Shown in pieces: positions 1-10,296 of a stretch of 64,000 bases of DNA. Source of the stretch: Isoetes taiwanensis. Its lineage: Eukaryota; Streptophyta; Lycopodiopsida; Isoetales; Isoetaceae. The notes under the pieces are model-generated. The model was not told where the DNA came from. It saw only the letters and a list, made by a program, of their open reading frames with translations, and did not search any database. The position numbers and the translations under genes were made by a program. The DNA lies in assembly GCA_021234155.1 (NCBI GenBank), contig JAJEKV010000077.1, forward strand, positions 1,721,012 to 1,785,011, read 5' to 3'. The first letter of the stretch is position 1. Every line of letters starts with the position of its first letter.

Positions 1-100
1 AACCCTACACAATAAACACAAAGATTTATAAGAAAATAAGTCAGAAATCGAAAAGAACAGAACAAAATAACAACATTGAAGGAGCGACTAACACTGAAGC

Positions 101-158
101 AAGATTGAAGCACTGAAGAAAGATTGAAGCAAGATTGGAGCAAGATTGGAGCAAGATT
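101..158. repeat. Short imperfect tandem repeat (AAGATTGGAGC-like)
   Basis: Units of about 11 bases of the type AAGATTGGAGC / AAGATTGAAGC follow one another, with slightly longer spacing at the left end. It lies upstream of the first plausible exon of the RNase H gene. No function can be assigned. Confidence 0.6.
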
Positions 159-374
159 AGCGACTAAAACAGCGATCGCCCGGAATAACTTCGCCCGACC
201 ACCGCTCACGGCGTCTAGCTCCAAAACTTAAGCAACCACAAGACTAACTAGCGCCACTGGACTAACTAGCGCCACTACACTAACTCGCCATCGTCAGCGC
301 CATTGCGAGCGGCTAAGAGATGTTGCTCACGAAAAAAACACCAACAGAATGGAAACCTAACTAAACTTCACGTT

Positions 375-510
375 ACAGGAATGTCCTTTTAGGGACGATA
401 CGGCGTGTCAACGAGGAAACTCCGGCAATCGGCGCATCGCCCTTGTTTCCGCGTCGAAATAATGTCCCCCTATTTCCATCGTCGAATGTCCCCTAAACGG
501 ACATTCCTGT
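375..510. repeat. Inverted repeat, ~22-bp arms, 136 bp overall
   Basis: The left arm at 375-396 (ACAGGAATGTCC then TTTTAGGGAC) pairs with the right arm at 488-510 (GTCCCCTAAA then GGACATTCCTGT) with one or two mismatches. The roughly 90-bp loop is more GC-rich than the surroundings. This could be a small MITE-like element or a hairpin of a larger element. No target-site duplication is evident. It sits about 70 bp upstream of the putative first exon of the RNase H gene, so it may affect that promoter; this is inference. Confidence 0.55.
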
Positions 511-1494
511 ATACAAAGTCCATGTCAACTCGCGTGGACAATTGGCATTAAAAAAAAAAGGAATTTTCGAAAATAAATTTCGATGAACAGAGGGTTTTGC
601 CGCCTTTTTCCGTTCGTAAAATTCCCTTCTCGACTTCAGAGGTGAGTTTCGTTGCAAAGATTATTGTTTGCAAAGGTGAGTTTTTCGTTAATCAAGGTTG
701 TGTTGAAGCATCAAATGATGACATATTCGACAAAACTTGGACTTATTCAGATATAATAGACTGGGGTATCATTTTAAGATTACATGTCATGTTTAATTTT
801 TCTTGATACTTATAATTTTTACAAGTTCTAATTATATAACTTTATCTTTAAATTAAAAGTATAATTGTTATAGAAACATAAACAATTGCTTTCTAAACAA
901 TTGCTTTTTATTTGTAAATAAAATATTATGGTTTGATAAGTGAGTGACTTAAAATTATATGAGAATTTCACAATTTACAAACTCTTAGTACTTTAAAAAT
1001 ACTTTAAAAAAAGTGTTAGATTAATATTAATTAAAATATAAAGTTTATGTTTTAATAACAAATATTGAAAAATATATATTGAAAATTAATTAAAACAACT
1101 ATTCAATTATTTTTTAATTAAAACATAAACGTAATCATTTGATACATTTCATCTAAACTTTCTTTCAACATTTAAAAAATAATAATATTTTATCATATAG
1201 AGTTCATCTTAGATGAAAAATTTAATTTTAAATAGATTAAATTAAAAATTAGTGTAGAAAATAATTTTAAACATTGATAACTTTCATACTTTTTATCTGA
1301 AGTTAAATTGAAAATTTTACAAAAATCAACAAGAGTTAAAAATACATATAATCTTATCATGGCATCTTTGAATATCTATTAGATTTGAATAACTCTAAAT
1401 TTTATTAAATATGTCATAATGCTACAGGTTTTTGTCATTGAAAGTGATTTTGGAAGCATTATTGCTGTCATTTAACAAGTTCTTTGTTTTTCAG

Positions 1495-1549
1495 GTGTTT
1501 ACACGAATCAGAGGTTATTCTCGCGTGTTGTGGTTCGGAAATAGCAGGT
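1495..1549 (+). CDS. Leader exon of the RNase H-like gene
   Basis: The exon is flanked by a good acceptor (TTTTTCAG) and donor (GTAAAG). In phase 0 it reads VFTRIRGYSRVLWFGNS and ends in phase 2, matching the phase-1 start of the exon at 4361. The basic, hydroxylated, acid-poor composition is typical of a mitochondrial or plastid targeting peptide. It also resembles the N-terminus of small plant RNase H proteins. Confidence 0.5.
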
Positions 1550-1632
1550 AAAGTTGCATGCGTAGTTTTAGGATGGAAAATATCTTGCATTTGCATGTAA
1601 GTTTGTTTTAATCTTGTTATTTTTGCTACAGA

Positions 1633-1713
1633 TGGTTTTGGAGGCCTGAGTTTTCTTGTAGATGTTCTGGAAGCCCTAGTTCTTTTAATATTTCTTTTTG
1701 GGATCTTGTGAAG
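1633..1713 (+). other. Possible alternative or untranslated exon
   Basis: The stretch lies between an acceptor (GCTACAG) and a donor (GAAG then GTAAAT). It can be read in phase with the 1495-1549 exon as a basic, aromatic peptide. Including it would break the phase into the 4361 exon, so it is better seen as an alternative exon or a chance pair of splice sites. Confidence 0.25.
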
Positions 1714-2190
1714 GTAAATATTAATGCACAGTTTCTTGTTTTAGTTTTTTAGATGTTTGTTCATGTTTTATGAAACGGTTTTAAGCTCGTTCTGGGGCAA
1801 AACCTGTGGCAAAGTCTGCAGATTCATGTTATGATGTTTTAACTGTTGGAAAAACTAAGCGAGGTTGAAATCTGATTTTTTAAGAGTCTTTGCTTCTTTG
1901 TGAAAATAACAATGAGTTGAAAAACAAGGTTCAGGGCTTAACTGTTAAAAAACATTGAGTGAAAGAATACTGGTATTGAATTTCCTGAATTTCCTGAATT
2001 TCCTGAATCAAAGTAAAATGGATCAACAATGCCATTTCATCCTGACAAGTACATAACAGTGCCCTTTTATTTGGATGTACATGGATAATCTTGGATCCCG
2101 TAATCTCCAACTAATCTCTTGAGAAGTATACAAGATCCAATCTGAAGTAGTATTTCATGCACCCGAGAAGTAAGAGGTCCCACCACTTCC

Positions 2191-2575
2191 CTAGCTGTGG
2201 CATGTCATGCCATACACTTGGTGCATTACATATGATCCAGTGCTTGCATGCATTTTCCCAATAAACTCATTCTCATATAGACCCTGTATAAAGAGGGTAA
2301 ACCATTCAGTTAAGTACGTGAGCTCACTTTGCATGTCGAAAAGGAAAAACAAGCTTATTTGACTTCCATCACCATGGAATGATGCATATGACAAGGGATG
2401 TTGCCAGATGTATGTGGGTATTTTATTTGAATGCTGAAGGTATTCTGCAACTGGCATTAATGTTACCTGCATAAACTTTAGAATTGAGAGAGATAAAAGG
2501 TATTCTAGAAAGTTATGCAGAGAAAAACAGACCTGAATAACAGCTCCAACCTTTAGGCCAAAAGGGGCTTTTGGT
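2191..2575 (-). CDS. Unrecognised spliced gene, two 3' exons
   Basis: Two minus-strand exons fit together in phase: 2533-2575 (43 nt, ends at a GTCTGT donor) and 2191-2466 (acceptor TTTATGCAG, ends at a stop). The joined reading is hydrophobic and natural in composition. It includes KAPFGLKVGAVIQ, then IPTYIWQHPLSYASFHGDG, then a long amphipathic/aromatic stretch ending near residue 92 of the last exon. I do not recognise the family. It lies inside the first long intron of the RNase H gene, on the opposite strand. Upstream exons are not identified with confidence; lysine-rich open frames at 2795-3175 are a candidate. It could also be a transposon-derived exon. Confidence 0.4.
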
Positions 2576-2794
2576 CTGTTGCATCAATCATTTAGAATTG
2601 AGATCTGAAAGTAGCAACTAGAACAACACGAGGGGCTTCATCGATTGCAAATATCTTAAATCAAGCACATGAAACCTCCTGGAAAAGCCCAAACACTAAC
2701 TGCAGTGCAAACGCATATGTTGAGCATCTAGATCATATGAGATCATACTAGATCATCTAAGATTCCATGGGATTTAAGCATTATAACAGGGGTG

Positions 2795-3175
2795 CTATAG
2801 ACTTAAGAAGGTTGAGAGCTTAGTAAGACCAGAAGACGATATCTGCTCCTTTGATCCATGCATTTTATTAATTTCCTGAATTTTTTCCTGAATCTTTTTC
2901 TGCATTTGGCTGATGGCCCTGTTTCTAGCTTCAGATAATTTGCTGCAGTTACTCTCCCATGGAATAGTTTTTGTGTCATAGCGCTTCCTGTAAATTCCCG
3001 AGGGCCTGCTTCTTTTTTGGTTTTTCTTGGCTTCATCAGTCTTACTACCTTCTTCAATGTCTGAAGATGCTTCCCCATCATTCTGTCGACATCGATGGGA
3101 TGGTAAGGACAGGTTTTTTCTCCTAAGAGTTTGCTTTTTTGGCTTAGTCATTTTGCAAAGTATTGTATACTTCAA
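2795..3175 (-). CDS. Lys/Arg-rich open frame, possible exon
   Basis: A 126-codon open frame begins with a basic NLS-like cluster (KPKKQTLRRK). A central acidic/basic low-complexity part follows, then a predicted short helix (ISQMQKKIQEKIQEINKM). It lies upstream of the 2533-2575 exon on the same strand and may belong to that gene as a disordered N-terminal part, but I cannot define splice sites that join them. Family not recognised. Confidence 0.22.
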   Translation of the reverse strand: MKYTILCKMTKPKKQTLRRKNLSLPSHRCRQNDGEASSDIEEGSKTDEAKKNQKRSRPSGIYRKRYDTKTIPWESNCSKLSEARNRAISQMQKKIQEKIQEINKMHGSKEQISSSGLTKLSTFLSL

Positions 3176-3428
3176 TCCATCATTTTTTAGATAGCTAAAA
3201 GTTATTGCTTCAATTCCATTTGTATTTCTATCTTACTTATTCCTGAATGAAAAATTGCTATAGGCACTTCTTGTAATGCTCCATGGGGTGAGGGAGTCCG
3301 TGCAACAACCCTTTCACTATGGCTTGTTGAAGGGGTCGATGACAGAGGCAAAGATAAGAATATTATCCATGGAGCCATGCGATGTTGAAAAGAATAAAAG
3401 AAAAGTATTGAGCTGGATTAATAAGCTG

Positions 3429-3833
3429 TCACCTAACAATTGTATTGGATGGTAAGGTTAAGTGTCTTGTAATTTCGTCTGTAAACAACAAAAAAGACAG
3501 CAGTGTACTGGTCACTGTTTTCAGTCTTTTAACACTATTGTCTGCATATTTGAAGTCCAATGAAGCACATAAAGCCAAATGGCTGTATACACTTGCTTGT
3601 AAACTCGAGTTATTCTGTTGCTCTACATCCTCGTGCCCATGACTGGTTGGATCTTCAAAACTGAGATTCGAGGATAGTGCTAACAAACCAGTTTCTTCCA
3701 GATTACCAGTGTTAGTATCGCAATTGGCATGTGACACCTTGTGTGGGTGAGTTACTTTCTTCATCCTCAAACTTGAAATGAAAATAATTATGATCAGAGA
3801 ATTCCATATGCTCCTGTAATGCTGCTGCCTCAC
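3429..3833 (-). CDS. Open frame of unknown nature, possible exon
   Basis: A 134-codon minus-strand open frame in the same RNase H intron. Composition is Ser/Asn/Leu-rich with no recognisable domain, and no strong splice signals define it. It is listed because it lies in line with the lysine-rich frame at 2795-3175 and could be a further upstream exon of that gene. Chance is also plausible. Confidence 0.15.
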   Translation of the reverse strand: MRQQHYRSIWNSLIIIIFISSLRMKKVTHPHKVSHANCDTNTGNLEETGLLALSSNLSFEDPTSHGHEDVEQQNNSSLQASVYSHLALCASLDFKYADNSVKRLKTVTSTLLSFLLFTDEITRHLTLPSNTIVR

Positions 3834-4360
3834 CTACTACATCAACTGAGCATCCTATAAAGTCGACTGAAGATGGTAGTGAAGACGTATGCTCCTGATT
3901 AAGAAAGTCATTTGATGTCTCTCAAAAATTCTGGAGTAACACAGAGTTGTAGATGATTGAGAGCCATAACATCCCTTTTCAGTTTCATCTTAGAAGACCC
4001 AATTTTCATCTTCTAGCCCTTGTAAATTTAAATATGTTTGAAAATGATCACGCCGTGTCAAACAGTTATATCTCGTATCAACAATAGGAACAACAAAATA
4101 CTGTCATGAATTTGGAGTGATTCCCATACTTGAGATAAGCTCAAACTGGACGACTTCCAAGAAAAAGATCGAATGGAATGTTAAAGAGCAAAACCAAAAG
4201 TTGCATGCAATTTTGACAATACTGCATGTGTGCATGCAAGAGAGTCGTCTGACTATGGACTGCTATATAGAGCATCTCCATGTCAGCAACAACTGACTCA
4301 GCATGGCTAGTTATCTACTCATAGAAGTATGTGTCTAACATTACTTAACCCTATTTGCAG

Positions 4361-4424
4361 GTATAGTTCCTATACAGGCAACGATCCACTTGAGGTTCCA
4401 TCTACGGTTGTTACTTCAATTAAG
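4361..4424 (+). CDS. Second coding exon of the RNase H-like gene
   Basis: A 64-nt exon between acceptor ATTTGCAG and donor GTAAAT. It starts in phase 1 and ends in phase 0, exactly as needed to join the leader exon at 1495-1549 to the catalytic exon starting at 6507. It encodes the linker YSSYTGNDPLEVPSTVVTSIK, of which at most the last residues border the RNase H fold. Confidence 0.5.
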
Positions 4425-4742
4425 GTAAATCTAATTACTATTTTCTGTTGTCTTTCCTCTTTCATGTGTTCTCTTAAATCTGCAATTTTGAATTTACTAT
4501 AATAGGCACAAAGAAGCCTCTACATCTCTTTTGGTCAGTTGAAAACAGCTTTGAGTTTAAATTGCCTTTTTGGTAACAACGTCATCAAGGACGGATGTTG
4601 GGATAACCATATCAAACTCCTCTCTGCTATATACATGTCTGCCACCTATGCATCGTGGAGTTCAGGTTGGTTTTTGCTAGATAACATCTCTTTTTTTTTT
4701 CCAACGCAATCAGATGTTGACATTTAGCGTTTGTTGTTTTAG

Positions 4743-5588
4743 TTGCATTTTTTAGGTGAAGGTCAATATGGAAAAGTCTATAGCATGGGTGGAATATTTG
4801 CAATTAAAGTTGCAAAGACAGTTCCAAATACATTGGAGGAGGAGGCAAGACTATGGACTCAGGTTAAAGCCTGTGACTCAGGCTTGCAGATTATTATCCC
4901 TCAATGCTACGGGTTTTATGAAACATCACTAGATTTTGTTGTCCAGTGGGGGGTAAGTGACTCCGCAAAGTTGCTAGAAGGACCATTGATTGCAATGCAA
5001 CAAATCCCTCCACTCAAGGTTTGTTTGCAAGCGTATCTCCGGGTGACACATTATGCATTTAGTCCGAACTGGTTTAGCACTAGGAGCAGCAGGTGGCGGC
5101 TTTATTTGGGCGCCACAAGCATTCCAAAGAAAGGCACCTTCTTCCGAGAGATTTGCATTACACAAGGAGTTGCAGCTCGTATTTTTGGAGAGGCCTTGCG
5201 TGCTTTAGTTGTGGACGTTGGCAGGTTAGTTGGTAGGATAGCCTTTTCATTAGGCTACCTACCTTCCGACCTCGAGTTTGTCGAAGCTGGTCGATCGAGA
5301 GCCTCAACACATCCGGATGTAGGTGTATATTGCCTAGATTTTGGCTTTCTGAAGCCGCATCATGGGAGTGGAGAGGCTATTGCTAATAGTCTGATCAATA
5401 GCCAGCCTTATTATCCTAAGGTTGGCATGGAGTTCCGATCTGATTTTGATGCAGGCTTTATGGAGGCTGCTGCAGCCACGGGGCAAGAAAGTTTAGGTGT
5501 TGAGGTTTTGGAGATTATGAAAGACTTGCATGCGTCAAGGGTGAAGTCTTCATTCTTTTCTGCTCTGGAAGAAGAAGGAATTATCTAA
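4743..5588 (+). CDS. DUF3669-like kinase-fold protein, 5' incomplete
   Basis: This open exon (281 codons) starts right after an acceptor (TTGTTTTAG) and ends in TAA. At its N-terminus is a glycine-rich loop LGEGQYGKVY (residues 4-13) with FAIKVA carrying a Lys (K22) and an acidic LEEEARLW segment. Later come GPLIAMQQIPPL (80-91), YLGA (121-124), DLEFVEAG (176-183), VYCLDFGFL with a DFG triplet (199-201) and QPYYPK (221-226). From memory, this order matches fungal proteins annotated as DUF3669: loop, IPPL, RxYLG, DxEFVLxG, xLDF and DPYYPR. No HRD-type catalytic loop is evident, so kinase activity is doubtful. The start lacks ATG; an upstream exon is expected, but the candidate open stretch at 4507-4665 does not join in phase. 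The gene lies on the same strand inside the RNase H intron 4425-6506. Transfer from a fungus is one possible explanation. Confidence 0.6.
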   Translation: MHFLGEGQYGKVYSMGGIFAIKVAKTVPNTLEEEARLWTQVKACDSGLQIIIPQCYGFYETSLDFVVQWGVSDSAKLLEGPLIAMQQIPPLKVCLQAYLRVTHYAFSPNWFSTRSSRWRLYLGATSIPKKGTFFREICITQGVAARIFGEALRALVVDVGRLVGRIAFSLGYLPSDLEFVEAGRSRASTHPDVGVYCLDFGFLKPHHGSGEAIANSLINSQPYYPKVGMEFRSDFDAGFMEAAAATGQESLGVEVLEIMKDLHASRVKSSFFSALEEEGII

Positions 5589-6506
5589 GTCTTGAGGTAT
5601 GCTTTAAGTCCATGCAACTGGAAATGCCTTTTCTAAATAGTTGTGTTTCTAATATTTTTGTTGTCTGCTGCACAGATCCAAATACTGTGCAGGAGTTACT
5701 GAATTTTCTCAACAGAGCTCCCATAAAGTCGCTTTTTGCTTGATCATGAGAATACATGAACCATGATAGAATTTTTGGATTAATTTAGTTGTAAATAAAT
5801 TGGTCAGACTATAATCAGTCATGTGTGGTGCTTCATGTAGTTATTTGTTTTAATGGGAGATTCTTTTAATGAGGACTGGTATTGCATCAAGATGATCAGA
5901 AAAGTTGCACATCTGAGGCTGTATTATACACAATAAATGTTCCTAGGATTGAGGAAAATTAGAACCTACCCCGTCTGACTTATTTTTATTGTTCAATCGG
6001 ACAGATGGATCTGCAGAGCTTCACCTTGACATTATAAAAATTTCCAGTCAGCAGCTGGATTTCCCTTTCTTTCATAACACAAGAACTAATTCTAAGCATC
6101 CAATTGCACTTCAATGCTGAGCCACTTCAATGCCAGGTTTTGGTTATCTGGCACACTAGGTAGTTAGAAAATCCTTTTGTATTAGTATATGTATAGGGTT
6201 CACATGCAGCTTCTTTCCCTTGGTGCTGGCATTATCCTGCAATTTATCAGTGTATCAGCATGGGATCTGCACTAGCTAAAGCCCTGGAATGGGCTGGACT
6301 TCTTTTTCTTTAGCTTGGATAAGCAGCTTCTCAACCAACAAACTCATTATTTGAGATGTGAGCTTCTCAATAGTGGTGCTCTGTGTTTGCATGGTTGACA
6401 TAGGATAAGGTCAGATCAATTATGCTGAGATTTGTTTGACCTGATAAGCTTCATCTCAACATATGTGAAAGTACTGAGTTCAGATTGTTATATGACATGA
6501 TTGCAG

Positions 6507-6849
6507 ATGACTTATCAACTTGAGTTTGATGGTGCCTCAAAAGGAAATCCAGGCAAGTCGGTGCAGCAGCTTTATTGCGTCAGCCAGATGGACATATTGT
6601 ATGTGTATAGTACATTTAATCCTGTTTTCAGAATGCCAGCAAAGTATTTCAAGTGGAGAATAAAGCATAGTCAATTCTTGTTTATGTCAAGTAGTGTGTT
6701 TGCAGGCATGGAAGGCCATGTTGCCACTTAAAACAACAACAAATAATGTTGCTGAGTATAAAGGTCTAATCACTGGGCTGAGAGAAGCTTTGAACCAAAA
6801 TGTGAGGAGCATTAGGCTGCAAGGAGACTCTAACCTTGTTTGTAAGCAG
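6507..6849 (+). CDS. RNase H catalytic exons (FDG, AEY, GDS)
   Basis: The first exon starts at 6507 and opens MTYQLEFDGASKGNPGKS, including the first catalytic Asp. After a one-base loss near 6557 the frame continues as GAAALLRQPDGHIVC, up to a GTATGT/GTGTAT donor near 6599-6606. The second exon begins after TTTGCAG near 6707. It carries TTNNVAEYKGLITGL (catalytic Glu) and LQGDSNLVCKQ (third acid), and ends at 6849 before GTAGTT. Residue spacing matches plant RNase H-like proteins. The two frame slips make the present sequence non-translatable as one protein. Confidence 0.7.
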
Positions 6850-7482
6850 GTAGTTAATGTAATACTTTATTTGTAACTTTTTTAGCAGTTGATCCTTTTC
6901 TTGTTAGTCCAGGAGACTCTTCACAGCCGTGCAGAATGTTAAAGAAAATCAATGTGGTAATGTGTCAGTCCTGAAAAGGATTGTCCTATGTCTATTATTT
7001 TCCAAAGGAAAAGTAAAGCTCATAATATTATGCCCTTAGGTGCATTATGAGTAGATTTAATTTGAAAGTTAGGGTCCAAAGCATTTTCAAATCACTCCAC
7101 GTATCTGAGGTACAACACTGATTTTAGTTATTGTTAAACAAAGGCCATCAATGATGGTACAGAAGGATTGAAGAATGAGAAGTTGAGTGGTTCTTCAAGA
7201 TGGCCTCATTGGGTCCAAACTTATTTCATCTTGTACACTACGTTGATTTAATATTTCATTTGTCTGCCAACGCTTAAAAGTTGGCAATCTTGCATTATTA
7301 TAAAAAGAAGCAAATAAGCTTATTGAGGGTTTTCACGATTTTTTAATTCACCATGTTAGAAGGGTAAGAATTTGTTTCTTGATCTATACCTGCTATAGCT
7401 TATGCCACTTAACGAGCTGGAGAGGCAGAAGTACCATTAACTTTGAAGAATTGGCTGTATAAATGACATCCCATTTTTGCAG

Positions 7483-7590
7483 GATTTAAGTACAGCAGCA
7501 GATGCATTGGCAAATATTGCTGCAGGATCTCTCCAGCTCGCGTCACTGTGCATGCAATATGCTCTTCCGGTAAGGGTGCCACAGAGATTG
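7483..7590 (+). CDS. RNase H 3' exon with the ADALAN motif
   Basis: After acceptor TTTTTGCAG the exon reads DLSTAADALANIAAG, the C-terminal RNase H motif that supplies the last catalytic Asp. It stays open to two nested donors, GTAAGG at 7570 and the stronger GTAAGT at 7591. The terminal exon downstream is not identified. Confidence 0.55.
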
Positions 7591-7599
7591 GTAAGTGTG

Positions 7600-9580
7600 T
7601 AGGCAAAGATCTACAGTGTTTGTTTGATCTACTTACTTTTTCAAATGGCATCAGTAACAGCTTAGCTCTAAAATAGGGAAGCTGGATTTGGATCAGGAGA
7701 ATATTGTTAAAAAAATGCCTGGGTATGTGTACCAGACTTTAAAATTTTAAAATTTGAAAGGATGCTGCAGAGAATCTGCATATCTTGCAGAGCAAAACCA
7801 TAAGCATCTAAAAAACACATGCTCCAAAGAATCTCAAAAAAAGGTACACATGCCATCAATATGTTCCATATATTGCAGCCTCTTCAATCTGTTATGATGT
7901 CCTCTCTCTTGTCATGGAAGACTAGATACTTAAAGCAAAAAATTGATTTCATAAATTTAGAGTGCAGTTTGATACTTTAACCTCATATTCTGCAATCTGC
8001 AATTTTAGAGAGGTACTCTAGGTCCTGACCGGTCACCAAGTTCCTCATTATTGATCAGATCCATCAATCGACTTCCCCTATATTAGACTTGCTCCTCATA
8101 TACATGGAGTATTGTAAATGCTCAGACGTTCTTGCACCATAATGGGATACATAAAATGTTAAAGTGCAAAAGAGGTAAGGAACTGCATGATAACATGTAA
8201 TATATTCTAAAACAAAGAAGCCTTGAGAGAAAATAGGAGAAAACGGGTTTGGACTATGCTCCAGCAAGATACTTAACAAAATGGAAAGCCACAAAAGCAA
8301 ATGCAATGCCTATTGGCAAGATTGAATAGAAAGGCAAAAGATACAAGACAACATTGCAATCCTCAAAATGGGTCCACGAACTAGCCAAGTGAAAATTCTG
8401 CTAAACTTACTAATAGCAAAAACATAGAATTCTCCATGCCTGTCTACTCTATTATGCCTGCATATTGTATGAGGAGGCAACGACTAGATTGAGAGGCTCT
8501 ACTGACACCAATTTGATAGCAAACATAAATACACAAATTAAACTCCGGCATCTGAACGTGAGCAGAAAGATTCAAGCAAAAAACTATGAATAGAAAAATT
8601 AAACCAATGTAGACACATCTAGAATGTCTATTCTTGAAGCAAACAAAACAAGGAAAACCATGGCAAAGAAATCTAAACATTATTATCACAGGGAAAAAAG
8701 CGCAAGCAAGATCACTTATCTGGAATGGGCTAGTTTGACGCTATCTTTCTAGTTGCGCAACTGTAACAATATGGAATGCTAAAGAAATCCTGAATAACCA
8801 GCGATGCAGTAGAGGCATAGATCATTTGAAAACAAGATTTCAACGACAAGAAGCCAAGACCCCAAAATCTATGATGCCATTAACCTCATCACAAAGCCTG
8901 CTGAAAGCCATAAATCGAAGCAAGATAGGAAGAGAGCTAAATGAGTCTCGCCGGGTACACAAAAGCCTGAATATCTTCCCATCTCGCTTAGCTTATGCCT
9001 TTGATATATACAGTTAGTTATTTAAATTTGTAGCATGTATATAATCACCAGGGAATGCAGCAAATACGTTTGCTCTCAAACCAGCATTTTATATTTAGAG
9101 GATGTAAATAACACTCCCAAGTACGTTTTGATTTTCATGTGTATTTAAGCAAGCCATCATCATGCAAACTTGAATAAAGCAGAAGTCTGGTAACTAGTCT
9201 TACTCTTGGTTCCTCTTGATCATAATCAGCTAGATACTATTTCGTTAAAGCACTATAAAGCACTTTAAACGTAGAAAAGTTCTTAAAAGACATATCTTGC
9301 TTGATCGGAAGTCTAGAACAAGGACAAATTCTTGGACTTGGATCATAAAAAGCCTTGTCAAAACATTGATCTATTGCTAAAACATTCAGAGAAGCAGTTA
9401 GATTGAAAACTTGTTGTCCTATTAAGCTGAAGACCACAGGGTTTAGATGTATAGGTCTTCTGATCTCACTTATTCACAAACAAAGTGGAACCTCTGAGGA
9501 CAAAAAGAGAAAATTCCATCCAAATACATCAAAAAGTTAGTTGACATGCACCAGAACTTGAGTAGGAGCTCACTGATGCC
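7600..9580. other. Gene-poor stretch
   Basis: AT-rich sequence between the RNase H gene and the 3' end of the FCP1-like gene. Only short open frames of random composition occur on either strand. I see no conserved motif, repeat or RNA gene. Confidence 0.5.
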
Positions 9581-9582
9581 CT

Positions 9583-10296
9583 TCAGAAAATGGCTGCTGC
9601 AACTCCTTTGATGAAAGCTGCTGGATCTCGGACAAGGAGCTTCTTTAGCTTGCTGATAGAGCTCATAAATACAGTTGTCATTTTACGTGAACCACTAGAT
9701 TTATTGTAGAAATCAAGAGACTCTCGCACATCATCTATATGTGCTACTCTTTTAAGAAACGGTACCAAATCAAGAAGCTGAGTATCTTTGCTCGGATCGT
9801 GGCCTCGACTAAGCAATAATTCAACATTAAAACAAGCAACAACAATGCCCTGGTCTTGGTTGTTTCTGTAAGACCTTGGATTATCATCCAACCATATGAC
9901 ACGCTTCAAGTCTCTACCAAAATTTGGGGAATTTAGATCTTTTAAACCACGTGGGCAAGATTCTTGTGACAGGATATAAGCTACTAGCTTCTGCCCAGGG
10001 TCAATTTTGTCCATAATAGCATGAACAGTAGCACGGGGAGAAAAGCTGAAGATTACAAGCTCATAGCAAGAAGCCATTTCGTTAAGAAAAAAATCCAGTC
10101 CAGGTCTCTTTCTGACTGCTAACTTTTCTGTATACGTTTCAGAGTGCTTGATACATACCACAAAATCGTAAAGATGGATAGTGGAGCTGCAGCGTCTCAA
10201 ATCACAGGTGCTGATTAGTGTTTCATCCATATCCAGAATCAAAGTCGCCTTTCCTGCGTCTTCTGTTCGCATTCCAGGTAACTCCGGCCCTCTCAT
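9583..10296 (-). CDS. FCP1/NLI-interacting-factor-like HAD phosphatase
   Basis: Intact single-exon gene of 237 codons for a HAD-superfamily protein of the FCP1/SCP/TIM50 type (FCP1 homology domain). Members dephosphorylate Ser in proteins such as the RNA polymerase II CTD, or have lost activity. Motif I is LDMDETL (nucleophile Asp22, acid/base Asp24) and is intact. Motif II is in VIFSFSPRAT (Ser84/Ser86), the conserved Lys is in GLKDL (Lys119), and the distal Asp pair is in WLDDNPRSY (137-138). Hallmark segments RKRPGLDFFL and VHAIMDKIDP are also present. The C-terminal ~60 residues are basic and not part of the core. No signal peptide or membrane segment is seen. The ATG at 10296 is the first in frame and fits the family's short N-termini. 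Substrate cannot be deduced. Confidence 0.88.
   Translation of the reverse strand: MRGPELPGMRTEDAGKATLILDMDETLISTCDLRRCSSTIHLYDFVVCIKHSETYTEKLAVRKRPGLDFFLNEMASCYELVIFSFSPRATVHAIMDKIDPGQKLVAYILSQESCPRGLKDLNSPNFGRDLKRVIWLDDNPRSYRNNQDQGIVVACFNVELLLSRGHDPSKDTQLLDLVPFLKRVAHIDDVRESLDFYNKSSGSRKMTTVFMSSISKLKKLLVRDPAAFIKGVAAAIF

Larger units (their letters stand above)
583..7590 (+). pseudogene. RNase H1-like gene, multi-exon, frame-broken
   Basis: Interrupted gene for a small plant organellar/cytosolic RNase H-family protein, which cleaves RNA in RNA-DNA hybrids. Visible exons are 1495-1549, 4361-4424, 6507-about 6600, about 6708-6849 and 7483-7569 or 7590. The first two splice in consistent phase to give an Arg/Ser-rich, acid-poor leader that resembles an organelle transit peptide. 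It joins the catalytic start LEFDGASKGNPGKS, as in Arabidopsis RNase H-like proteins. All four catalytic acids are recognisable: FDG, NNVAEY, QGDS and ADALAN. A possible first exon with ATG at 583 ends at a GTGAGT donor near 642, but its phase does not fit. One base is missing near 6557, and the frame slips again near 6729. The exon that normally carries the QGLWK segment is not clear (weak candidate near 6934). Introns are up to 2.8 kb and host other genes. Pseudogene or assembly indels are both possible. Confidence 0.7.

Noticed and set aside
1-8. AACCCTAC at the window start as a telomere repeat
   Set aside because: The plant telomere unit would need to repeat; it occurs only once here.
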